Source of the DNA: an uncultured Pelagibacteraceae bacterium
Lineage (GTDB): Bacteria; Pseudomonadota; Alphaproteobacteria; Pelagibacterales; Pelagibacteraceae
NCBI GenBank assembly: GCA_902590845.1
Contig: CACIYJ010000008.1
Location: 1 to 42,103 of the forward strand
DNA length: 42,103 bases
Direction: 5' to 3'
Below are positions 1-6,508 of this stretch, piece by piece; the stretch's first letter is position 1, and each line of letters begins with the position of its first letter. The notes beneath the pieces were generated by a model. The model made no database searches. It worked only from the letters and a program-made list of their open reading frames with translations, and was not told where the DNA came from. Made by a program: the position numbers and the translations under genes.

Positions 1-494
1 GGTTAAGAAGAAATAGATATTTTACAATAAGAAGTGCAAGGATTGGGTATTCAGAAATTGATTTATTAGCATTGAAAGTTGAAAAAACAGAAAAAGATGG
101 AAAATGGATTGATAAAATAGTGAGAAGACATATTGAAGTGCAAATCTCATTAAAACCAGTTAGCTATATAACTCAGAATCACGCAAAAAAAAGAACAGCA
201 GAACAAATTGAAAAGGATGTTGATAGTTGGGTGCATAAAAAATATTTTTCTAGTTCTAGACAAGAGATAAGGGATGCATTTTGGGGCGGAGGAACAACCC
301 TTGAAGATTGGAACTTTGATTTTGTGCATCATGTTATTAAAGAGCCAATTGAAATAGAACTTATTAAAAAAAAAGGGATCAATATAATTACTTTTGAAAA
401 TATAGTTAAAGATTTAAGAAAAGATGATAATTTAGGTACAGCTAGAAGAGGATCTGATGCAGCCGATCAGGTTAGTTTGCTAAAAATTAAATAA
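1..494 (+). CDS. PD-(D/E)XK-like nuclease family protein, 5' truncated by window
   Basis: The reading frame is open from the first bases of the window, so the gene begins upstream; the TTG at 72 is an internal codon and not a start. About 164 residues are visible. Near the start is a block reading GYSEIDLLAL, and about 40 residues later HIEVQIS. An acidic residue in a hydrophobic strand followed by E-x-Q in a second strand is the arrangement seen in PD-(D/E)XK (restriction-endonuclease-like) folds. A Gly-rich WGGGTT segment and a Lys-rich C-terminus follow. I infer a nuclease-like fold, perhaps DNA repair or a stand-alone restriction-type enzyme, but no family could be fixed by reading. A GIY-YIG-type gene lies 51 bases downstream on the same strand. 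Confidence 0.5.
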   Translation, partial: LRRNRYFTIRSARIGYSEIDLLALKVEKTEKDGKWIDKIVRRHIEVQISLKPVSYITQNHAKKRTAEQIEKDVDSWVHKKYFSSSRQEIRDAFWGGGTTLEDWNFDFVHHVIKEPIEIELIKKKGINIITFENIVKDLRKDDNLGTARRGSDAADQVSLLKIK

Positions 495-516
495 ACTTTT
501 TCTGACTGCGTCCATA
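494..516 (+). repeat. copy 1 of the actgcgtccata motif
   Basis: This 23-base stretch begins on the last base of the preceding stop codon. It differs from the stretch at 1043-1064 by one T indel and one substitution. The shared core is actgcgtccata preceded by a T-rich run. Function unknown. Confidence 0.65.
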
Positions 517-545
517 ATTGCATATGGTTATAAAGTTATTAAAAA

Positions 546-1040
546 ATGACAAATGTTCATAAATTAGAAAAGTTTAATTTTCATCTCTACGTCATCTCAG
601 ATACTAAGTCTACTAACGGCCCAGTCAAAATTGGTTATAGCAATCATCCACCATCTAGACTAAGAGAAATACAAACTGGAAATCCAAATAAATTGACAAT
701 TTGGGGCTCTATAAGTGTTAAGCAAAAAATTGTTGTAGAATTAATTGAAAAAATAATTCATTCACATTTAAAAGATAATAACCTTCATGCACAGGGAGAG
801 TGGTTTAATCTAAATGTTAAAGATGCATTAAGCATTTTAGAGACTTTTCCATTAAGCAGAGAGGATTTAACGAAAGGTGTTGGAGATAAATTTGAAAACA
901 CACTTGATCTTACGCTTTATGCTTGGAATAAAAAGATTATTGATGAGGATGAATATGACGTTCTTCAAGAGGCATTTGAAAGAGGAAACAGTGAAGAAAA
1001 TTATGAATTTAATAATTTCGCATTTGCAATAAATCCTTAA
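546..1040 (+). CDS. GIY-YIG / T5orf172 (Mug113-like) domain protein
   Basis: This 164-residue protein opens with FHLYVISD and then VKIGYSNHPPSRLREIQTGNP, which match the two short strands and the arginine helix of GIY-YIG-superfamily domains of the T5orf172/Mug113 type. Further on are E-x-I-IHSHL and a GEWF box, the usual end of this domain. The C-terminal 60 residues are acidic and unassigned. Small proteins of this type are found in phages and mobile islands and are presumed endonucleases; activity here is inferred from the fold only. The first ATG gives the domain at the N-terminus, as is normal. There is no clear ribosome site; an A/T-rich TATAAA lies about 12 bases before the start. It follows another nuclease-like gene on the same strand. 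Confidence 0.75.
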   Translation: MTNVHKLEKFNFHLYVISDTKSTNGPVKIGYSNHPPSRLREIQTGNPNKLTIWGSISVKQKIVVELIEKIIHSHLKDNNLHAQGEWFNLNVKDALSILETFPLSREDLTKGVGDKFENTLDLTLYAWNKKIIDEDEYDVLQEAFERGNSEENYEFNNFAFAINP

Positions 1041-1042
1041 TT

Positions 1043-1064
1043 AACTTTTCTCACTGCGTCCATA
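1043..1064 (+). repeat. copy 2 of the actgcgtccata motif
   Basis: This 22-base stretch starts two bases after the GIY-YIG stop codon and matches 494-516 at 21 of 23 aligned positions. It overlaps a short inverted pair cact/agtg with loop gcgtccat, and tgcgtca follows directly. Each of the two nuclease-like genes is therefore tailed by the same motif. Confidence 0.65.
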
Positions 1065-1115
1065 GTGCGTCACAAAATTATTAATTGTTGACATTAAAGA
1101 AGAATAAGAGATTTG

Positions 1116-1153
1116 AAGGGGCGTTCTGTTGCCAGGTGCCGTTAACCTTATAA
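1116..1153. repeat. GC-rich 38-base direct repeat, copy 1 (3' side of selO)
   Basis: The 38 bases match 2639-2676 at 33 positions. Conserved blocks are aaggggcgttctgt, caggtgcc and taacctt. The element is about half G+C in a genome near 30%, and lies just past the 3' end of selO. I did not find a stable hairpin inside it. Confidence 0.75.
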
Positions 1154-1170
1154 ATCGATGTCTTATATGT

Positions 1171-2631
1171 TCAAGTTCCACAATATGTAACATAATTTTC
1201 TTCCAAGGGTGGAGTTGATTGGTACACAGAAGTTGTCGAAATACTACTATATGGATTTTGCAAAACTTTTAGTAATTTATGAACTTTATTTAAATCATTC
1301 ATTTCTGTTGCCTGTTTTAATGCATCTTCTATCAAATGATTTCTTGGAATAACCAGAGGGTTTACTTTACGCATAATTTTTAATGATTTTTCTTGAGAGT
1401 TATTGTTTATTTTAATCCGATCTTCCCATTTTTTTTTCCATAATATAAATTGTTTTTCATTATAAACTTCATTTTTTTGTTTATATTCCTTCATTAAATA
1501 ACAAAAAGTATTTGTATAATCAGCTTTGTTTTTATGCATCCACGACAATAATTCAATAATTAATTGCTCATCATTGAGATCATCACCAACTAGACCCAAT
1601 TTTTTTTTCATCATTTCTAACCATTTTTTTTTATATTTTTCTGGAAATTCTTTTAATACTTCAGTAGCAATTTCTATTGCTACTTTGCTATCATTATTAA
1701 TTAAAGGGAGCAAAGATTCTGCAAATCTATCTAAATTCCATTTAGCTATCCTAGGCTGGTTAGAGTAAGCATAACGCCCCAGATGATCTATAGAACTAAA
1801 TACAGTTCCAGGATCATACTTATCCATGAATGCACAAGGTCCATAGTCAATTGTCTCTCCTGAAATTGTCATATTATCAGTATTCATTACTCCATGAATG
1901 AATCCAATTCTCATCCAATTACAAATTAAATTAATTTGCTTTTCTAAAACAACCTTTAGAAGATCTACTGCAGGAGACTCTGATTTTTTTATATTTGGGT
2001 AGTGACGTTTGAGAGTATAATCAAATAAAGTTTTTAAATCACTTTTATTTTTAGAAATTAATGCATACTGAAAAGTTCCTACTCTGATATGGCTAGAGGC
2101 TACACGAGTTAAAATTGCTCCTTGTAAAATTGACTCACGAATTACATCCTCTCCAGTTTTAATTACAGCTAAACTCCTTGTAGTTGAAACTCCTAAATTA
2201 TGCATAGCTTCACTAATTATATATTCTCTAAGCATCGGACCTAAAGCTGCTCTTCCGTCAGCATTTCTAGAATAAGGAGTTTTTCCTGAACCTTTAAATT
2301 GTATGTCGTAACGATTTTTATTTCTATCTAAATGCTCTCCAATCGTAAGAGCTCGTCCATCTCCTAAAATTGTAAAGTGTCCAAACTGGTGACCTGCATA
2401 CGCTTGGGCTATTGACTCTGATCCATCAGGTAATTGATTGCCTGAAAAAATTAAAGCTAATTCTTTATTGTCTATCTGAGAAAAATCTAAATCAATTTCT
2501 TTTGACAAATTATGATTAAAAAGAACTAGTTCTGGAGTTTTAACAGGTGTAGGATTTAATTTTGACAACATACTTTGTGACAAGTTTGAGTATGTGTTAT
2601 CGAATTTCCAACCAATTTTTTTTCTTAACAT
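1171..2631 (-). CDS. selO: Protein adenylyltransferase SelO (YdiU family)
   Basis: This 486-residue protein has normal SelO length. SelO is a pseudokinase-fold enzyme that transfers AMP from ATP to Ser/Thr/Tyr of target proteins, linked to oxidative stress. Visible family landmarks are GDGRALTIGE (90-99), QFKGSGKTPYSR (111-122, Lys113), LREYIISEA (Glu136), Arg176 and Arg183, HGVMNTDNM (Asp252, Asn253) and IDYGP (Asp262). These are the ATP and metal ligands of the family. The C-terminus ends TYCGT, so the redox cysteine that replaces selenocysteine in bacterial SelO is present. It is a lone minus-strand gene between two copies of a 38-base repeat, convergent with the GIY-YIG gene and divergent from the lyase operon. 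Confidence 0.93.
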   Translation of the reverse strand: MLRKKIGWKFDNTYSNLSQSMLSKLNPTPVKTPELVLFNHNLSKEIDLDFSQIDNKELALIFSGNQLPDGSESIAQAYAGHQFGHFTILGDGRALTIGEHLDRNKNRYDIQFKGSGKTPYSRNADGRAALGPMLREYIISEAMHNLGVSTTRSLAVIKTGEDVIRESILQGAILTRVASSHIRVGTFQYALISKNKSDLKTLFDYTLKRHYPNIKKSESPAVDLLKVVLEKQINLICNWMRIGFIHGVMNTDNMTISGETIDYGPCAFMDKYDPGTVFSSIDHLGRYAYSNQPRIAKWNLDRFAESLLPLINNDSKVAIEIATEVLKEFPEKYKKKWLEMMKKKLGLVGDDLNDEQLIIELLSWMHKNKADYTNTFCYLMKEYKQKNEVYNEKQFILWKKKWEDRIKINNNSQEKSLKIMRKVNPLVIPRNHLIEDALKQATEMNDLNKVHKLLKVLQNPYSSISTTSVYQSTPPLEENYVTYCGT

Positions 2632-2638
2632 ATTTTAA

Positions 2639-2676
2639 AAGGGGCGTTCTGTCGTCAGGTGCCCATAACCTTGTAA
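2639..2676. repeat. GC-rich 38-base direct repeat, copy 2 (5' side of selO)
   Basis: Second copy of the element at 1116-1153, in the same orientation, with five substitutions. It starts 7 bases from the selO start codon, so it lies in the selO promoter/leader region. The pair brackets selO. Confidence 0.75.
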
Positions 2677-2740
2677 CATTATTCATTATTATACGCCATT
2701 ATGATTTGTGCAAAACTAAGAAGTTTAAAGGAAATTACGT

Positions 2741-2750
2741 CGTAGCTACG
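2741..2750. promoter_or_regulatory. 10-base perfect palindrome upstream of the lyase operon
   Basis: cgtagctacg is a perfect 10-base palindrome in otherwise AT-rich DNA, about 30 bases before the first lyase start codon. It could be an operator half of the selO/lyase divergent region. The rest of 2677-2780 shows no clear sigma-70 boxes. Confidence 0.25.
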
Positions 2751-2780
2751 CCACAGATTTTTATGCTAGGATCGTGGATC

Positions 2781-3647
2781 ATGAAAAAACTTTTAGAGAT
2801 CGTGGTTCTGAGTTTGTTGTTAATTCCTACTCTAGCTATGTCTGAAATTTTTAAAGATGATGAAGGCAAAGCTAGTTTGAAAACCAGCTCTGAAAGTGGG
2901 TTTAAACATCATACGAACCATATGGGTCATAATGATTACAACTTTAAATACATTAAAGATAAAAATAAAGCACGTGCCGGAAAGTACTTTCAGCGATTTG
3001 AGGTTAGAGACGGAGATTGCTTTGGAGATGATAACTGGAATGATTGTGAGAACGATCGAGAAAGAGTTGAATTTTCAGCAGAACCAGAACAACTTCCTAA
3101 GAAAAATCAATGTTATGGATATAGTTTAATGTTATCCAAAGATTTTATCGATACATATCCAACCACTGCTTCTTTAGGGCAGGTGCACCAACAAGGTGGC
3201 CCAACGGGTACAGCTGAAGGTCTAGCTTCTTTTCCACCTTTAATTCAAATTGATGCACACGGAGGATATTTGTATTTTAATTGGCACGAACTTAGTGGCT
3301 CAGCAACAAACGTTATTGACAGATCACAATATCATATATTGAAGCGCTTAAAAGATATGAAAGAAGTTTGGACGGATATTTCTTTTTGTTTAGATTTTGA
3401 AAATAAAAGAATGGATGCATGGGTAGATGGTATCAAAAAAGTGGAAATCTTAAAATCTCCAATTTTTTTTAAACCAAAATCAATATATTTTAAACATGGT
3501 ATATATCGTAGTTTCATTAGTAAGTACAAAAATTTCAATAAAAGCAAAATGCCAACACAAATTGTTTTCTATGATGAGATTAGACGGGGCACATCAATTG
3601 AAAAAGTGGATATAAACATTAACCCTAAGTTGAAGAATGTTGATTGA
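2781..3647 (+). CDS. Secreted polysaccharide-lyase-like protein (Polysacc_lyase / heparin-lyase-I type)
   Basis: I start the gene at the ATG at 2781, giving 288 residues with a clear signal peptide (MKKLLEIVVLSLLLIPTLAM, cleavage soon after). The frame is open upstream to 2562, but that extension crosses the repeat and the selO start and has no signal sequence. The mature part has QRFEVRDGD, then RERVEFS, YGYSLMLSKDF, a LGQVHQQGGP block and YLYFNWHEL, with a late WTDISFCLDF. This series resembles the jelly-roll polysaccharide lyases of Pfam Polysacc_lyase (heparin lyase I/PL20-like). It probably acts in the periplasm on an acidic glycan; the substrate cannot be read from sequence. It leads a three-gene set with a small membrane protein and an alginate-lyase-like protein. 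Confidence 0.72.
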   Translation: MKKLLEIVVLSLLLIPTLAMSEIFKDDEGKASLKTSSESGFKHHTNHMGHNDYNFKYIKDKNKARAGKYFQRFEVRDGDCFGDDNWNDCENDRERVEFSAEPEQLPKKNQCYGYSLMLSKDFIDTYPTTASLGQVHQQGGPTGTAEGLASFPPLIQIDAHGGYLYFNWHELSGSATNVIDRSQYHILKRLKDMKEVWTDISFCLDFENKRMDAWVDGIKKVEILKSPIFFKPKSIYFKHGIYRSFISKYKNFNKSKMPTQIVFYDEIRRGTSIEKVDININPKLKNVD

Positions 3648-3656
3648 ATCATTTAA

Positions 3657-3839
3657 ATGAAAAAAATTTTAAAAATCTTCTTTTCAGCGATAGTTTTAAT
3701 AACAATTCTTTTTTTAGCTCGAACCATGTATAGCGAATATAATTTAGAAAAAGTTATTAGTGCATGTGTTTTTGCTAAAAAACAAACTTCTAGCATAGAA
3801 GAAGCCAAACAAATCTGTGCAGATAAGTTTAAAAAATGA
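3657..3839 (+). CDS. Small single-pass membrane protein between two lyases
   Basis: The gene encodes 60 residues: an N-terminal basic/hydrophobic segment (residues 1-23, LKIFFSAIVLITILFLA) followed by a short charged tail containing Cys37 and Cys54. It looks like a membrane-anchored or secreted micro-protein; I do not recognise a family. It begins 9 bases after the first lyase and its stop overlaps the start of the second lyase by 4 bases (ATGA), so the three genes are very likely co-translated. The two cysteines could form a disulphide in the periplasm. Confidence 0.6.
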   Translation: MKKILKIFFSAIVLITILFLARTMYSEYNLEKVISACVFAKKQTSSIEEAKQICADKFKK

Positions 3840-4966
3840 AAAAACTTTCAGCGATCTTGGTTCTGGGTTTGTTGTGGTGTGGTACTAATTTTACCACTGT
3901 TGAAGCTAAAAGCTATAATTTAGGTAGAGCCACTGGAGATTGCAAATTAACAAAAAATTTATTTCCAACAATGAATTATGATGTTTATGAAAATACTTTT
4001 ATAAATTTAAAATTAGATTTTAAATTTGAAAGTGGAGCCACATATCGTGAAGAAGGTTTGTTGAAAAATTGGTATTTGATCGAAACAATTTATAGAGAAG
4101 CTACAGTGTCATGCTTAACAGGTAAAAAACAAACTTGTAAAAAAATAATTGAACACACAAAATACTTAGCTGAAAATAAAGCATTTTTTAACAATTATGG
4201 TGGACCAGATAATAATGATTGGTATGAGGCAACTTTTATTAATAATCATGGTATTAGCCATGTATTATTTGCTTATTGGGTAGCTAGTCAAAAAATATCA
4301 ATCGATGAAAAAGTTAAATCAAAAATTTCAAAGTGGGCAATAAAAGCTGTTAAAAGAAATAGTACCGCAAGAAGGCCTCAAGGTTTAAATAATCATTCTT
4401 TAAATTCTGCAAAGGCTTATATATTAGCTGGGGGAATTTTTAATAATGAGAAGATTTTATCCAATGGTGAAAAAACTTTTAAAAAATATCTTAAAAAAGA
4501 ATTCAAGAAAATAAACGACGAACATGTTGTGCTTCCAATAGAAGCTGAAAGAGGCAGTAGAGGCCTATATTATACGGGTAGAACGATAAACGTAATGCTA
4601 TTTCTAGCAACTCTCTTAACGGACTCGGGAAGGGATCAATACAATGATAAATTTTTTGAAAAAATTGATAATTCTATTAATTTTATGTTGGATGCAGATG
4701 TAGATAATAGTTTAATTTATCCATGGGCAAAAAGAAATAAAAATGCTTTTGGAGATTATAAAAAACAAATAACAGATCCAGCAACATATGCTTGGGCCCC
4801 AGCATATTTAAATATATCTAAAAATTCAAAACTGAATACTAAAATTTATTCTAATAAAAATATTAAAAATTATTTTTTAAATGAAAGAAAAAAATATAAC
4901 AGGTCTAGGTGGACACTTATCGATTCCAAATGTGTTCATCCAGGCAAATGGACCAAAAGCAATTAA
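3836..4966 (+). CDS. Secreted alginate-lyase-like protein (PL5-type alpha/alpha toroid)
   Basis: This 376-residue protein has a signal peptide (residues 1-24, ending VEA before Lys25). The mature part has the landmarks of Pfam Alginate_lyase (PL5-like): NWYLIETIYREA (78-89), a NNH tripeptide at 185-187 in a helix LNSAKAYILAGG, and ERGSRGLYYTGRT (238-250) with Arg242 and Tyr245/246. NNHS followed by a later R-rich/Tyr block is the active-site layout of PL5 lyases, which cleave mannuronate-rich alginate by beta-elimination. The exact substrate is inferred. The start overlaps the preceding stop by 4 bases. Its signal-peptide DNA is nearly identical to that of the lyase at 2781. It ends 4 bases from the convergent amidotransferase gene. 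Confidence 0.75.
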   Translation: MKKLSAILVLGLLWCGTNFTTVEAKSYNLGRATGDCKLTKNLFPTMNYDVYENTFINLKLDFKFESGATYREEGLLKNWYLIETIYREATVSCLTGKKQTCKKIIEHTKYLAENKAFFNNYGGPDNNDWYEATFINNHGISHVLFAYWVASQKISIDEKVKSKISKWAIKAVKRNSTARRPQGLNNHSLNSAKAYILAGGIFNNEKILSNGEKTFKKYLKKEFKKINDEHVVLPIEAERGSRGLYYTGRTINVMLFLATLLTDSGRDQYNDKFFEKIDNSINFMLDADVDNSLIYPWAKRNKNAFGDYKKQITDPATYAWAPAYLNISKNSKLNTKIYSNKNIKNYFLNERKKYNRSRWTLIDSKCVHPGKWTKSN

Positions 4967-4970
4967 AAGC

Positions 4971-5765
4971 TCAAGATTTTTTAATATAGTCTAACCAGTT
5001 TTTTAGCTCTAAAGTTCGGCTGTTATCATTTGTTATTAGATCTTCTTTTGTAATTAAATCAATATGTTCATTGAGTTTGTTTTCATTTTCAAAACTTTTG
5101 TTATCTATTAATCTTTTTTTTCGATGTTTTAATAATCTAATCATATAAGAGTATGGAATTTCAGGATGATATTGGAGTCCCCATACTTCTGATTTACCTG
5201 CTGTAAAATGTAGGGCTGCAAATTTATTAATGTTTGTGCTTGCTAACAAAACAGAATTTTTTGGCGGGACCTCAACTTCATCAAAATTAAAACCTGGTGC
5301 ATTAAATTTTTTTGGTTTGGATTTGTAGAGTCCGTGGTTTATTCCTGCGTCTGTTAAAATAACATTTTTACTAATACCGGTAACCGCTCCATTTGGGGAA
5401 ACTCTACATTTTCCTCCAGCCGCTGCCACAGCTACTTGTAGCCCCCAACAAGCAGCATAAATATAATCTGTGTGTTCAAAGCACTCTCTTGTAAACTCTA
5501 TATGTTTTTTTACTTCTTCTGAATTGTCATTAATCCTTAGAGTGCTTCCTGTTAAAATAATACCGTTATATTTTTTTAATGATGAAATAATTCTTTCCAT
5601 AGAAGAATTGTCAGCAGGTTCGATGATATCTACCTCACAGCCTGACTCATGCATTTTGATATGCTCACTGAAATTTTCTGATTGAGATACACACCCGGCT
5701 TGATTGAAATTAACATTTTCTTCTTTTGTGTTGCCTTCAACCACTAATATTTTTAATTTGTTCAT
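4971..5765 (-). CDS. Class I glutamine amidotransferase (GMP-synthase-like), copy 1
   Basis: This 264-residue protein has a GATase1 domain: IILTGS oxyanion region (69-74), the nucleophile Cys106 in YAACWGLQ, and the His200/Glu202 pair in GLQYHPEI. It would hydrolyse glutamine or a gamma-glutamyl amide. No synthetase domain is attached and no obvious partner lies beside it, so it may be a stand-alone gamma-glutamyl hydrolase or serve a distant synthetase. An Asp/Glu/Lys-rich tail follows residue 210. It is divergent from a second GATase with only 44 bases between the start codons, and convergent with the alginate-lyase-like gene. Confidence 0.85.
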   Translation of the reverse strand: MNKLKILVVEGNTKEENVNFNQAGCVSQSENFSEHIKMHESGCEVDIIEPADNSSMERIISSLKKYNGIILTGSTLRINDNSEEVKKHIEFTRECFEHTDYIYAACWGLQVAVAAAGGKCRVSPNGAVTGISKNVILTDAGINHGLYKSKPKKFNAPGFNFDEVEVPPKNSVLLASTNINKFAALHFTAGKSEVWGLQYHPEIPYSYMIRLLKHRKKRLIDNKSFENENKLNEHIDLITKEDLITNDNSRTLELKNWLDYIKKS

Positions 5766-5796
5766 ATCTAATTAATGAATTTATTTTTTCTTTATG

Positions 5797-5802
5797 TATA
5801 AT
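5797..5802 (+). promoter_or_regulatory. -10 box TATAAT for the 5810 amidotransferase
   Basis: A perfect TATAAT ends 7 bases before the ATG at 5810, so transcription would begin at or beside the start codon (a leaderless mRNA). No good -35 is visible at 17 bases, and no Shine-Dalgarno sequence lies before the ATG. Confidence 0.5.
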
Positions 5803-5809
5803 TCAAGAC

Positions 5810-6508
5810 ATGAAATTCTTAATATTACAACACATTAATATTGAGCATCCTGGTATTTTTTTAAATTTTATGAAAAAAGATCAAATTCATATTGATACTG
5901 TTGAGCTAGACGAAGGGGAAAAAATACCAAAATTAGATTCCTATGACGCCATGATTGTAATGGGTGGGCCCATGGACACTTGGCAAGAAGAAACTTATCC
6001 TTGGCTAAAGACTGAAAAAGAAGAAATTCATAAATTTGTATCTGTAATGAAAAAACCTTTTCTAGGCTTATGTCTTGGTGCCCAGCTTCTAAGTGAAGTT
6101 GTTGGCGGAAAGGTAAGAAAAATGAAAACTCCAGAAATTGGTGTGATGGATGTATCTATAACAAACACTGGTTCAATATTTAATGGCATGAATAAAAATT
6201 TAAAAGTTCTTCAATGGCACTCTTATGAGGTATGTGATTTGCCTAAAAATACAGATCTATTAGCATCTTCTCCGTTATGTGGGGTTCAAGCTTTTTCTTG
6301 TGGAAATGCATTTGGTTTACAGTTTCATGTTGAACAAACAAACGAAACAGTTCCTCAATGGGCTTGTGTACCTGAGTATAAATCTGCTTTAGAAAAAACA
6401 CTGGGTTTAAATGCACTTGAAAAATTTAGAAAAGAAGTTGAGGTCAATCTTAAGATATTTAATAGTAGTGCCAGAACAATTTACGATAATTTTAAGAAAA
6501 TAGTTTAA
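5810..6508 (+). CDS. Class I glutamine amidotransferase (GMP-synthase-like), copy 2
   Basis: I start at the ATG at 5810 (MKFLILQH), giving 232 residues. The frame is open back to 5726, but the extension runs across the divergent neighbour and the promoter and is not a GATase sequence. Features are AMIVMGGPMDTW (47-58), the nucleophile Cys88 in GLCLGAQ, WHSYEV (136-141) and His173/Glu175 in FHVEQ. This is the stand-alone GMP-synthase-like GATase family (COG0518), whose members may release ammonia from gamma-glutamyl compounds. It is convergent with the ABC permease gene, overlapping its 3' end by 4 bases. The two divergent GATases are only distantly similar, so they are not a recent duplication. 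Confidence 0.87.
   Translation: MKFLILQHINIEHPGIFLNFMKKDQIHIDTVELDEGEKIPKLDSYDAMIVMGGPMDTWQEETYPWLKTEKEEIHKFVSVMKKPFLGLCLGAQLLSEVVGGKVRKMKTPEIGVMDVSITNTGSIFNGMNKNLKVLQWHSYEVCDLPKNTDLLASSPLCGVQAFSCGNAFGLQFHVEQTNETVPQWACVPEYKSALEKTLGLNALEKFRKEVEVNLKIFNSSARTIYDNFKKIV

Noticed and set aside
1116-1153. Signal recognition particle RNA or tmRNA fragment
   Set aside because: The GC-rich gttctgt/caggt text is only loosely similar to SRP RNA, and there is no GGAAG tetraloop region or long hairpin.
2562-2780. N-terminal extension of the first lyase ORF
   Set aside because: It crosses the 38-base repeat and the selO start; the signal peptide begins at 2781.
5726-5809. N-terminal extension of the second amidotransferase
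   Set aside because: It overlaps the divergent gene and a -10 box; the GATase domain starts at 5810.
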